Shown piece by piece: positions 30,068 through 41,800 of a stretch of DNA of 64,000 nucleotides. The notes beneath the pieces were generated by a model. The model was not told where the DNA came from. It was given only the letters and a program-made list of their open reading frames with translations, and searched no databases. Within the stretch, counting starts at the first letter, position 1. Every line of letters starts with the position of its first letter. Source of the stretch: Lumbricus terrestris (Eukaryota; Annelida; Clitellata; Crassiclitellata; Lumbricidae); contig OX457046.1 of assembly GCA_949752735.1 (NCBI GenBank), forward strand, positions 31,157,816 to 31,221,815, read 5' to 3'. The position numbers were made by a program, and so were the translations under genes.

Positions 30068-33000
30068 GTTAGAAGCTGTATCTTATTTTCCAATCTAGAG
30101 CAGGCCTGGGCCTACAGTATGCGAAACCATTGTCTTCCCCATTAAATCAAATAAAAGCTGGTGTTGTTGATAGCAGCAATAAAAGTGATAGTAGCTTTTT
30201 TTTATTGAAGCAATCCGGTTGACAGACCGCAACCGGTTACAATGTACATTGATGCAATTTAAGAAATTCACAAGAACGCAATTACAGAAGACATAAATCT
30301 TGACTACTAACAGAACAGACAGCCTGCAATACGCGGCGCTAATAGCAGCCTACAAAGCAAGTCAGCACTCCCAGGCGCGAACTCGTTAGGCCTATATATG
30401 ATGGTATTCAATGCGCTACTGCCTTCCCCCATGTTGCCATTCTGTTATGCGAAGCATGCTCCTATGACTAATTGTTAATGGTTACAATATATTGAATTGA
30501 ATTGAAAGAAAATCAAGAGTAGGCCTAGGCCTTCATTACGCGGAACCCTTGTCTTCCCCATTCATCAGCATCATCAAAATCCATGGGTTAAATACACGTA
30601 GGTGTCCGACGCCACTCTCTGTCTGAGTCTGTCTCGCGTCATGCTGCCCAGCTTCAACCGGTCCGGTCAGCAGGTCTGCTCCATACCATTAACATCTTGG
30701 AGCAGCTAGACCACATTGTCTGATTGAAGAGAATATTGGGAGAGAGGCATGAAGGACAACCTGGGTCAATGCCCGTATGTGTACCACGCTCTCTCCCCCG
30801 ACTCTCTCCACTGGTCTGTCCTGACCGGCCTGTGCATGTCAGCTCCACATCATGACACCTTGAAGCATCTGGGTCGCTATGTCACTTGTGCCGTGGTTTT
30901 TGGCATTTCAGTCGTCTTGGTCTTTTACTGCCAGAGTATCGCCACCCATCTGGCAAACCTTCCTCCTTTTGTCCGGGCTTAGGACCGGCACAGGAACGCT
31001 GTTGTTTCCTGTGGCGGAGGATGGATGCAGTTTAACGTCGTGCCCAGGACAAGTCTTCCCCATTACAAACATACACGTATATTAGCTGGTGTTGTTGATA
31101 TCCGAAGACTTTAAAATCTTTGGCGACACTTAGTCTAGTGGTAGAGTCTGCATTCATTCAAATTTTTTCACCTACGTAATTCACTTACTCATTCGTCGCG
31201 AGCCTGTTCACTGTGTTCAGATGGTGCACATACAGGTATAACTAAAGTATCGGGGACCAACGTGTCTTTTTGGGCGAGGTTAGGGGTCGTGACGGCCGGT
31301 TAGGTTTAAGTTTAGGGTCAGTGTTGTCTTTCGGTCCCCAATACTATAGTTGGCTCATCTAACATAATATAAATTTGATGATTTTTGCTTTTATTTCGTT
31401 ATCTGCAGAACTGCACAACTGCGGAACTGTACGATGAAGTAAAGAAGCATCCACTATCGCCAGTTGCTGTACAACATGTCCTGATGTCCACTGGTATGGC
31501 AATATTTCCTTGGTTTCATTCTCATTGAAAGTTCTTTGGGTATTGTGCGCAGATCCGAGAAATCACTACATTAACCAGAAGGGTATCTTCTGTGCTTGCT
31601 GCCCGATTAGGCTTGTTGACCAATCAACAGATTTAGGGAGCTCATCCACCTTGATAATGGGTATTAGTAGTTTTAATACCAGTACACAAAAGCAAAAGTT
31701 TATAATGGTTAACCTCAGTTTAACAGATACCGCATGACTATTGACTGTTGGAGCTGAAGATCAGTTGTCATTTACAAGGATGGGCTTATCTATAACTATC
31801 ACATCTAATGCTATCCATGATTTTCATATTCGTGTGCTTTTTAAGTTCCGGGAAATGCTGTTGCTTGATGAGAGTCATGGTTGTCCAAAGAAGGGTGTAA
31901 ATTACATGTAATGTTCAATTGTTCATGTCATGCGAGTAGGTGTACTATATGAGCGGCAGTGGTGAAATGAGCAGCCGGACGTTTCGAGCTGCCAAAGAGT
32001 TAACTGTGACTCATGTAATAGCTAGGCTGTAGCTTCCTATATCCTCTCTTCAAACAAAGAAGTGTAATTGCGATGCGTAGCCTAATTTTGAACTCAAATG
32101 AAGATTATTACTGGGTCTACTATTATTTTGTAAATAATTTAGGTCTACTCTTTGAAATCTGCAGTCCTTTGAAACATTCCTACGAAATAACCAATAATAT
32201 CACACATCTTGTATCTTTAAGAAGTGGCAATTTCTGGCATCTAAAAACATGTTTTTCTTACTCAGAAGGAGATCTGGAGAACAGTCTCAACAAGTATTTA
32301 TCTGACTATGACATCAAGAACAGAAGCGTTGTTCAGCTGATGGCGAAGGTCAAAGGTGGTTTATGGCCCGCAGATGACGATTCGGACACAGAACCTTTCG
32401 ATACAAGCGAGGAGATGGAGGTGACTGAAGAATATCCGGATGTGTTTGGGTTCGACGACGAGGATCCGCGTGCTATAATGGCATGTGGACACGCAGTTGG
32501 TAGGTTTTCTCAGCATATACAAAATAATTGTTGATAGTAGCCTATGCCTCACTAACATACTGCCAGGGCTGAAAATGAGCCGCGTCTGTTCTGGTCTGCG
32601 ACCCTGCATTGATTTTCGTGTATATAACTAAACCTTGTTACTGGCCTACTGCTATGTTTTATATTGCATTATTTGTCGATGTTCCAACGTGCGTATGCAA
32701 ATGGAGATAATAAAGGCTATAAAACTTACTTACTTGCTCAATTATTTTGTAATGTAATGCATGTGCCCATGTGAGACCTAAAGTAGGGCTATGTATACTC
32801 AGCACATACGGATTGTGCTTAATATGCGTTAATTTTATTTTCAAACAGCTCCACTCTCACTTGCATTGCACTGCTACTATGAATTGGAAAACGGTGAGGA
32901 GCTGATCCGATGTCCCGATCCTGATTGTGGCGAACACTGGAAGTTTAGCCAGATACGAGAAGCTGTTTCTCTCTCAATGGATGAAAGTCACGAGTTGGAA

Positions 33001-36000
33001 CGTAAAGCTCTTTTCAACAGAATGCAAAAGAAGGAAAGAGAGATCAGACCATGCCCTGAGTGCGGCACGTTCTGTACTCGTCGAAACAACAGAGACAGAC
33101 TTATCGTATGTTCCAACTGCACGGCGCGTTCCGGAAAGCTGTTTGAGTTTTGTTGGACGTGTCTAACACAGCGGGCACACACTGGTACTCTAAGATGTGA
33201 GAATCCTGAATGTGACGACAATCAGTCACTTTATGATATCCTTGCACTTTGTGCGTTGACAGAAGTCAATGGCGTGGAATGTCCTAGCAAGAGAGCCTGT
33301 CCAAGATGCTACACCGTGATCGAGCACGTCAAAGTGTGTAAGGACAGGACTTGCGACTACTGCAAATACGAGTTCTGCTTCCTCTGCTTGAAGCCTTATC
33401 CTTGCAAGACGGATGCACGGGGTACCTGTGACGTGGCGCCCCGTCAAACCCCGACCCCAATTCGTGCCATCAAAGCAGGAGAGGCCTGGTGGCAGATTTA
33501 TGTTAAGAACATCGACGGAAAAATAATTACTCTGGATGTACCTGCGGCAAGTTACAGTATTGTTTTCTAAACAATGGATGCTCAGGAAATTATTTCTATA
33601 TATTTGGTTGACGACTGTACCAAGCTATGGAGGTCCTTAGGGTTATTAAAGCAAACGTCAGAGTTTGATAGCCTATAAAAATACGATAAACTTTTTGTCT
33701 CGACATAACTCAAGTCGCCAGCAAGCGTGCTTTTCAGATGTGCTGTATGTTAAATTTTTTACAATGTATATTTTTATGTTGTATATTAAATATACACAAG
33801 CAGTATATGTAGAATATAATGTATATTTAAGACACAGCACTCAAGAAATGTGAGTGTTGGTCTCTCCGACCATCCCGAGTCTTGATTCTTCAGACTTTGT
33901 TTTGTTACATACCTGGGTTTTTATTTATTATTTGATGCCTGTGTCAGGGGAAATCCTATCCCTCCTTAATGCTATCTGAATGATCGAAAAAGTGCATAAT
34001 TAAAAAATGTATACTGCTATAAAAATGTAAAGTGACTTTAATTGCTTTAGGTGTCCTAAGTGGGGCGCGGTGGTGTAGTGTGTATGTTCGTCACCTTGCA
34101 GCCGAAGATTGCAGGTTCGAATCCCGCCGCGTAGGGACCTTTGGCAAGTCCTTCACTCGCAATTGCTCAGCGCTTCGGCGTGAAACTCCGATGCTGTGTC
34201 CGCGCTGTAGTCGGGAGCGCCTCTGAGTAATGGGCTTGAAGGGACACTTTAACAAGTGCACATAGGCTACACACCATAAGTAATGTCCAGAGCAAGGCAA
34301 CTCATATTTGGATAGTGACTCTCTCTAAGTGCTCTTAAGTCTTCTAAAATTTAATGTTCTAAGTGCGCTCAAACGGAAGCAATCAAACTCATCTAAAGTA
34401 GGAATAAACATACCTATTAGTGCCATTGTTCAAAACAAAAGCAGATGGAAGTTAATTTGCAAAAAATTAATACACGCGGAATTGCGGATGTGGCTTTTTC
34501 AACTTCTCTTCATCTGGGAGGGGGTACGATTAATACGGGGGCTATTCTATGTCGTGACTTCGGCGCAATGGAATAAACTAATTTTGGCAACAATTATCAA
34601 TCTGTTTGTTTCTGTGTCCTGTGTCTTAGCTTCGTGCAACAGCGCAAAAGTCATGTTGCATATACGTTAAAGTTGATCTGTTCTTCATCTCGTTATTTGG
34701 CTTCTTCATTAGTAGTGGATTTATTCTAATTTTTCAGGACGACTTTATTTAAACATTTTTTGGTGTAGCCTATAAGTTGTAAGATTAGATGTTTATTTAT
34801 TTTGCAGGACTGTTTTGTCGACGAATTCTTTCGCTTGCTCTATGACCACCCAGAGACCCCGAAATGCTGTGGATACCGAGTTGTATCTTGCGGTGGTACG
34901 ATATCTTGACTTCTTGAGTAAATTTGTATTTGCTATAATTGTGCACCTTGTGGGTTCGCGAAGTGCATGGGAATAGACATACTTAGAAGCCAATTGCGAA
35001 GGCGGATTAGTAGTTGACATGTATTTTGAGGACATTCTAACAACATGTCACCATCTGAAGAAAGTTTGGCAACCCTTTTAGAAAAGGTTTAATCAGAGTG
35101 TTTGAACGATAATTACGAAGTTCAAAATTTTCGAATAGACTTCTTAATTACAGGATGTTTGTATCTTGCCCGTTACTGCTGCGACCTTGAAATCTACTAT
35201 GTATGTATGTATGTATGTATGTATGTATGTATGTATGTATGTATGTATGTATGTATGTATGTATGTATGTATGTATGTATGTATGTATGTATGTATGTAT
35301 GTATGTATGTATGTATGTATGTATGTATGTATGTATGTATGTATGTATGTATGTATGTATGTATGTATGTATGTATGTATGTATGTATGTAGGCCTATGT
35401 ATGTATGTATGTATGTATGTATGTATGTATGTATGTATGTATGTATGTATGTATGTATGTATGTATGTATGTATGTATGTATGTATGTATGTATGTATGT
35501 ATGTATGTATATGACCATTTATATAGCGCTTTAACAAGAATCTCATGAAGGCGCTCAACGTAGCTACCCAACAGATCTAAACAGATGCGATATAAGAGAT
35601 TTAGAAAATGTTTCCTGAGATGCATTCGGTGCAATGTTACGAATTGTCAATGGAAGACAGTTCCAGTAGGCATATGAAGGACCAATGCATGAGAATGCAC
35701 GGCGAGCCCGCATCGAAGTACGAGAGCGAGGAACCATCAGGTCCCCACGAGTGGAAGAGCGCAAGGATCGACGACCTGACTGGCTGGAGACAGGAACGCA
35801 GAGCTCCCTAATGTACGCTGAGGCAGCACATACCATGGATGCTCGTCCCATAATAATGATCTTGAATGCGATCCTATCTTCAACCGGGAGTCAATGCAAC
35901 GTACCTCGCATATAGATGGAAATATGCGAGAATTTTGGGAGATTGGCGACGACTCGGGCAGCGCAGTTGAGGACGGACTGAAGTCGTATCCGGAACTTTG

Positions 36001-36591
36001 GGAGACCCGCTAGGATACCATTACAGTAGTCCAGGCGCGTCAGCACAAAGGAGTGGACAAGAGTGGCTGCGGCATAAAATGATAGATTACGCCGTATGAC
36101 TCTTATCTGGCGCAGTTGGTAAAAACAACACCTACAGATGGAATTAACATGTTGCAGAATTAAAATTGTTGTAACATCGTCATCAACCTCTCGCACTCTA
36201 CGCCAGTGTGCTATCCATTGCGCTACCGCCGCCCCCTCCCCGATCAGCGGAGATTACATAAGAGGTATAATTATTGATCTGAAGCACCCTGGGGAAATGA
36301 AATATTTTGTGACCGTAGGCCTACACACTTGATACTGTTATATTTTCCAGGATTGATAATTTTTTGATTGGGTATTGCTTTTTGTACTTGCCTTTAGGCC
36401 TCTCACGTAAGCTTAACGACTTGACGCATGCCTAACTGTATAAGTCTACGTAAGACAATAATTATTAGGCTATCAATTGTGTGCTCTTATTTTTAGTACA
36501 ATTGGACAACAGAGAAAAGAAGCGGCTCTCTGCATATCGCATGGGCAACAAAAGTACCGCGTATTTGATCCTCAGGCTACGTGTTGGTTAG
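29999..36591 (+). CDS. Gene 3: UBL-RBR-UBL protein with a VG terminus (6 exons, 422 aa)
   Basis: Exons 29999-30067, 31409-31493, 32266-32499, 32849-33546, 34808-34895 and 36497-36591 (1269 nt). The N-terminal UBL is split by the ancestral phase-1 intron and ends VKGG at residue 83. RBR ligands and the catalytic Cys293 are intact. UBL-C starts WWQIYVKNIDGKIITLDV (344) and ends LRLRVG, so the first Gly of the diglycine is Val. Ubiquitin-family proteins need the diglycine for E1 activation, so this paralog should not be conjugatable through its tail even if others are. The start codon has the same shift as gene 1 (ATG changed to TTG upstream; METKW used). A GC donor follows exon 4. Confidence 0.88.
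30563..31052 (-). mobile_element. Retroposed insert with 12-bp target duplication, gene 3 intron 1
   Basis: 490 bp flanked by GTCTTCCCCATT (30551-30562 and 31053-31064). Gene 1 has the empty site (GTCTTCTCCATTATAAAC). It is GC-rich relative to its surroundings. Read on the minus strand it ends in a TGATGATG tail, consistent with a 5'-truncated LINE or related retroposon. No domain is recognised. Confidence 0.65.
31240..31351. mobile_element. Palindromic MITE in gene 3 intron 1
   Basis: AGTATCGGGGACC at the left and GGTCCCCAATACT at the right; orthologous-position copy of 5223-5332. Confidence 0.68.
31409..31493 (+). CDS. Gene 3 exon 2 (UBL-N middle)
   Basis: 85 nt, NCTTAELYDEVKKHP to LMST, then GTATGG; phase 1. 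In genes 1 and 2 this is fused to the next exon. Confidence 0.88.
32266..32499 (+). CDS. Gene 3 exon 3 (UBL-N end, acidic linker, RING1 start)
   Basis: 234 nt after TTACTCAG: EGDLENSLNKYLSDYDI, VKGG, the acidic linker, MACGHAV. Donor GTAGGT. Confidence 0.9.
32849..33546 (+). CDS. Gene 3 exon 4 (RBR module and UBL-C start)
   Basis: 698 nt. IBR has CPEC, CSNC, FCWTC; RING2 has CPRC and VCKDRTC. GC donor (CCTGCG before GCAAGT). Read-through ends ASYSIVF at 33570. The preceding intron is only 349 bp, the shortest in the array, because the mobile elements found in genes 1, 2 and 5 are absent. Confidence 0.92.
34061..34280 (+). mobile_element. SINE family A, gene 3 intron 4
   Basis: GGGGCGCGGTGGTGTAGTG head, GGTTCGAATCCCG B box, AGCGCCTCTGAGTA tail. 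It sits where gene 1 reads GTGTCCTAAGCAATGTCC without interruption, so the ends are fixed to within a few bases. Confidence 0.85.
34808..34895 (+). CDS. Gene 3 exon 5 (UBL-C middle)
   Basis: 88 nt after TTTTGCAG, DCFVDEFFRLLYDHP and KCCGYRVVSCG; donor GTACGA, phase 1. Confidence 0.85.
35198..35509. repeat. (GTAT)n microsatellite
   Basis: About 310 bp of GTAT, interrupted once by AGGCCT near 35391. It directly abuts the 3' end of a LINE fragment and may have grown from its tail. Confidence 0.97.
35511..36240 (-). mobile_element. L2/CR1-like LINE, 3' end of the reverse transcriptase ORF
   Basis: On the minus strand two overlapping frames read CRCCFYQLRQIRVIRR, LTRLDYCNGILAGLP and LQSVLNCAARVV, then VPRSRTSMRARRAFSCIGP and SKSLISHLF. 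These are standard motifs of the end of CR1/L2-type reverse transcriptases. The element ends in GGCGCTATATAAAT-like sequence at 35511. It is frameshifted and 5' truncated. Confidence 0.82.
36497..36591 (+). CDS. Gene 3 exon 6 (UBL-C end, LRLRVG stop)
   Basis: 95 nt after TATTTTTAG, QLDNREKKRLSAYRM and ILRLRVG, TAG. GGT for the first Gly is GTT here. Confidence 0.87.
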
Positions 36592-36670
36592 TGCTACCAA
36601 TCGTTAATGGAGGCTTGACGTGGATTGACTGATGTAAAGTGGAATTGGAAGATTCTGCTTTTCCACAGAC

Positions 36671-36676
36671 AATAAA
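36671..36676 (+). terminator. Candidate poly(A) signal of gene 3
   Basis: AATAAA 80 nt after the stop, in CCACAGACAATAAAAGG; same relative position as in gene 1. Confidence 0.4.
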
Positions 36677-37952
36677 AGGTTTCATGAGGAGTCTAGTTCA
36701 CGAAGTGTGTGATTCATGAAAACATAATTATGCAATTATAAAATTATGTGTTCGGTAAAGAAACGTTTTAAAGTTTTTGTTGTTTCACGATTTGCGTTCA
36801 TTGCCAGTGTTCCCAGCTCTACTCGATCCTCCTGTCTCAATTTCTCTCACCCCACCCCCCCCATTCACTGCTTGCCTCGATTTATAAATTGATGACTCCA
36901 TTATCCCACTCCGGACCTCAACTCTAGAACGAACATCCTCTGAGTTCCACATACTCTCAATTGGAGCACGTAGCGCTTCAGTAATTTAGAGATTAGGCCT
37001 ACTATATAATTCTGTTGTTAAAGTTCTGTGATTTGTTAAAAGCCGAAGCAAAACCTTTATTTTCTGTAGAAAATATAGCCTATGTGTTATTTTATTAACG
37101 TTAAATGTTTACCAATAATTGTTCATTGTTCATCAACTTTCAAAGTGGTTTGCAGAATTAAAATTGTTGTTAACTTTTACATTTGTTCTTATTCTTGATT
37201 ATCTGGTGTTGACAATTTGGATGCTAGCCTAATACTTTTTTTGTATATGCCAGCAAGTTTAACTTTTCGAGTTACTTAATTATTTAGCAGTCATCATCAA
37301 TGAATTCTTTTGTGATTTACACAAAATTAATATGAGATGCATTGAACAGCCTCTGATATCGTATAGCTGTAATACGGACCTTATTATGCTGCAATTCTTG
37401 TTCCAAGTTTTTGTATTTTTGGGGAGCATAAGGACAACCGCAATAAAGAGAGGCTGCAGCATGGTGTCATCCAATTGCGGACAATGGAATGAATGTGACA
37501 GGTCCGCTCTGCATTTGGTGCATAGTTGTTTCAGTATCAAAATATCTACTTTCTTCTTCATTTAATATCAGACAGTGCACTATTCAGGCCATGGGAAGCC
37601 TTTATGATATAGGGAGAATGGAACAAGCAGCTGTAGCTCAGTTTTAACCGGGTCAACAACCGACTACACAACCAGCAACGTCCTCTAGCTGCTTGACCTT
37701 CGTCCTGTATTTACTTAAATAAACAGCCCGTTTGGATTCATGGGTTCGGCGGGGTGAGCGCAGAGGTTCCGCGAAAAGTTTGTCAAATTCTTTCTTAATT
37801 ACTATTTTATATAGGCCATTAGGCCTACTATTCAGTTTGGTAGGCCTACGCTTGTTGCTGCTTAACGACATCGTAATCGTAATCGTAAACTCGAAATTTC
37901 TAAAGCGCCACTCGAAAGTCAAGCGCGGGGCACCAGCTTATTCACGAGCGCT

Positions 37953-38099
37953 GCGTTGAGTTAGAAGGGTTGTCCGTGAGCGTAGTCCGTGGTGGTCCGG
38001 GTCGAGTTACCATAAGATCAGGATCAAATGCGTTGAGTTAGAAGGGTTGTCCGTGAGAGTAGTCCGTGGTGGTCAGGGTCGAAATTCCATAGGATCAGA
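37953..38099. repeat. 77-bp tandem duplication
   Basis: Two copies beginning GCGTTGAGTTAGAAGGGTTG at 37953 and 38030, about 90% identical, between genes 3 and 4. Confidence 0.9.
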
Positions 38100-38123
38100 G
38101 GGGCGGAACAGACATTGTGTCCG

Positions 38124-38358
38124 TGGGGCGCGGTGGTGTAGTGGGTATGTTCGTCGCCTTGCATCCGAAGGGTTGCAGGTTCGAATTTACCTCAAGTCGC
38201 CGCGTAAGGACCTTGGGTAAGTCCTTCACCCGCAATTGCTCAGCGCTTTAGCGTGAAAACCCCGATGCAGTGTCCGCTCTGTAGTCGGGAGCGCCTATGA
38301 TCGAGTAGTGAGCCTGAAGGGGCGCTATAACAAGTGCACATACAAACAAACAAACACA
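38124..38358 (+). mobile_element. SINE family A
   Basis: GGGGCGCGGTGGTGTAGTGG head, GGTTCGAAT B box, body matching 34061-34280, and an (ACAA)n tail. Confidence 0.85.
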
Positions 38359-38748
38359 GATGATTGGTGTCGCCCTCCACCTTTATCCGGGCTCTGGGCA
38401 GGATAAAGGAAGAGGGCCTACAGTTTGGTAGGCCTACTGTGAGACAGGCAAGATAAACGGAAAGATAGTAAGAAAAAGGAGCACTCGCTTTTTGGGTTGA
38501 AGCGTTAGTTATGCTTTAGTCCTGTGATTGCACATACCACAATCATCGCCACATCGTATCGCTTGCGTCAACTTGAAATCATCGAATACAGAAGTTTACA
38601 TCCTAGTCGACAGATGTAGCCACACTTGGGGCCGTATGCCGGATATAGAAATTTTCGTGAGTTATCATTCCTTCTAATAATGGCCCTTGTGCAAGTTGTG
38701 CGAATTTTGACTTTTTAGTGGAAATTGATATTAATTGTTCAATACAAA

Positions 38749-38835
38749 ATGTTGAATTGTGCAAAAACGGAAACGAAATGGGAAATATCAGTGATCCCAG
38801 CTATGAAGAAAACAATTATTGTGACTGTGCCTAAG
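38749..38835 (+). CDS. Gene 4 exon 1 (UBL-N start)
   Basis: 29 codons, ending CCTAAG before GTTAGA, phase 0. Confidence 0.85.
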
Positions 38836-41800
38836 GTTAGAAGTTGTAACTTGTAGCTTTCTAGAGTAGTCTGAGTAGACCTTTATTATGCTACCGCACT
38901 TAGAATGGGGGGGGATAAACGCGTAGTTTAGCGCAGTGGTTCTCAAACTTCCACAGACCACGGACCGGTGTCACGAAATAGAGTAAGCTTATCCCCCGTA
39001 TTAATTGTATCCCCCCAAATAAAAAAAAGTCGAAAAAACCGCTTCCGCGTGTATTTTGTTTTGCAAATTAATTTTCATTTGCTTTATGATGAACAATGAC
39101 ACTAACAAGTATGTTTATTCTTACTATATAATTTCTTTTGCCCTGTTTTTAGAGCACTTAAAACTTTTAAAACACTTAAAAACACTCAGAGTCACTAAAT
39201 AAATTCGAGTTGCCTTTATCTGAGCATTGCTTAGGACACTTAAAACAATTAGGGTCACTTTAAATTTTGATTACAGCATAAAAAAATTTATTATGCTCAT
39301 TTTTCAAAAAAGGGGATAGAATGGTTTATTCCCCCGGATAGTATAGACCGGTTAATTCCGTCCGGGGGATAGATTAATTCATCCCCCCGGATAGCTTTCA
39401 GGGGGATACTCCGTTTCGCGTCACCGGCAATAATTTTGTTGGAAGCTCGCGGACCACTGACTTTAATGGCATGCGCAAACAAGAACGAATGGAAAGCGAA
39501 AATAATTTACGACGCTAAACTACACGTTTACCTGTATTTATATTATGATGTTTGTTATCTATTTCGTTCTCTGCAGAACTGCACAACTGCGGAACTGTAT
39601 GGTGAAGTGAAGAAGCATCCACAATCACCAGTAGCTGTGCAACATGTCCTGATATCCACCGGTATGGTAATATTTCTTTGGTTGCATTCTCTTCGGGTAT
39701 TGTACGCTGAGCTTATTAAATTGTGTGGTTTAGGGTAATGGTAACGCTATTGTGGTTTAGGGTAATGGTAACGCTATAGCACAGTGCGCAACAGGTGCAG
39801 TATCGTTTCCCGCTACTCACCCCAGAGGTCAACTCAGCATTCCATTTGGCAGATGGTGTTGGTAAAATGAGTTGTAGGATGTGATGTCCTCACATAGCTG
39901 CCAGAAAGTTAAATTCGAATCCTATAATAAATTGTGATAATCCGTTAACACTATGAATAATTGTAATCATACTGCAAAATGCCAGTTTGAAATCAGATGA
40001 AGATTTTTATTATTGTTATTATAATCATTATCATAATTTTTATTGTTATTATTGTTATTTTTTATTCAATAACTTACTTTTTGAAGTTGCGTTGAGCACT
40101 TTGAAATGTTTTTGTGCACGGACCATTTAACACATCTTGTTTCTTAGAAGGATGCAATTTCTGGCATCTGTAATAGATGAGGTTCTTTTTTTTCTCAGAA
40201 GGAGATCTGGAGTACAGCTACAATAAGCATTTGTCAGACTATGACATCAAAAACAGAAGCACTGTTCAGCTGACGGTGAAAGTCAATGGTAATTTATGGC
40301 CTTCAGACGACCACCCAGACGTGAAACCCTTCAAGACAGAAGGGATGCAGATAACGACATCCGAAGATCATCTGGATGTGTTTGGGTTCGACAACGACAC
40401 TCCACGTGCTATAATGGCCTGTGGACATGCAGTTGGTATGATTTCTCATCACCAATTTTTGATGGTGCATATGCTTCTATTGCATTGTATTCTTAGTGGA
40501 GCGCGGTGGTGCAATGCTTGAATATCAAGTCTGTTTGAAGTGCAGCGTGGACGATGCATGCAGTGTCGTCGCCAGATATACAATTTCAGCAGGTCGCTTT
40601 GAACAGTTATTGAGCAGGTCGAAGAAATTGAAGTAAAAGTAGAAATAAATAAATTAAAACTTCCACATAATTTTTTAGGCAGGTCAAGAGTGAAATAGGC
40701 AGGTAAAATGTTCTACCGCAGCCTATGATGACGCTGCCACTGGACGAAAAAAAGCTGAAAGAGGCTGTAATATTACATCAGCTTCATATCTCTTGGGCAA
40801 GATCCTTTTGTACGTCGATGACAAAAATGAGGATTTGAAATTGTGTCAAAAATTAATAATTGAGTTCTTACAAAGGCTCTTCTGATAAAAATTTGAGAGA
40901 GGGACCAGACTTCCGAAGAGCAGATTGGAATCTTTTCTAGAATATGCAGAGCTGCCTTATTGACTATTGCCAGCCTGTGTGAAAACTAATTTAAGAAGGT
41001 GGCTACGTTCCTATAATTATTAGGTCTAAGCTTTTTAAAAATGGTTTCTTTGCCAGTAGAGCTTTACGTTCTAACTTCAATGGATCCTCCTTGTGCATTT
41101 GTGTTGCATAATTTACCCATCTTACACTCAACAAATAATTATGTGTGCTACAGTTTTGTATTATGTGACACATGTGCACATGTGAGACATAAAGTGACTC
41201 AAATACTTTACTCAATAGCTTCGAGAGTGCTCCTGATTAGTTACCTTGAAGAGGTGCTGCATAAATCTTCATAATGAATAAATTAATGTCTGTGCGAATT
41301 TTCTTTTCAAACAGCTCCACTGTCACTTGCATTGCACTGCTACGATGAATTGGAAAATGGAGAGAAGTCGATCCAATGTCCAGATCCTGATTGCCGCACA
41401 AACTGGAAGTTTAGCCAGATCCGAGAGGCTGCTTGTCTCACAGTGGATGAAAGTCATGAGTTCGAACGTAAAGCTCTTTTTAACAGAATGTATCAGCCAC
41501 AGGAAGAGATCAAATCATGTCCTAAGTGCGGCACATTCTGTACTCGTCGGAATAATGGAGACAGACTTATCGTATGTTCCAACTGCACTGCGCAGTCTGG
41601 AAAGCTGTTTGAGTTTTGTTGGTTATGTCTAGGACAGCGAGCACATAGTGGTTCTCTGAGATGTGAGAATCCTGAATGTAAAGGCAATCAGTCACTTTTT
41701 GATGTCCTGGCACTTTGTGCGATGGCGGAAGTCAGCGGAGTGGGATGTCCTAGCAAAAGAGCCTGTCCAAAGTGCTACAACTTGATCAAGCACGTCAGAG

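Noticed and set aside
30749..31085. Membrane protein frame with a hydrophobic stretch
   Set aside because: It lies within the retroposed insert flanked by a 12-bp duplication and is not conserved in the paralogous introns.
32988..33447. Minus-strand frames opposite the RBR exons
   Set aside because: They are shadows of the conserved sense exons and recur opposite every paralog for that reason; cysteine/histidine patterns only make sense on the + strand.
34061..34135. tRNA gene
   Set aside because: A and B boxes are present, but the element continues into a SINE body with a LINE-type tail and recurs at 38124 and 15325. It is a SINE head. The same applies to 26745, 53510 and 61391.
35685..35915. 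Host gene on the + strand
   Set aside because: The opposite strand carries clear reverse-transcriptase C-terminal motifs; the + frame is its shadow.
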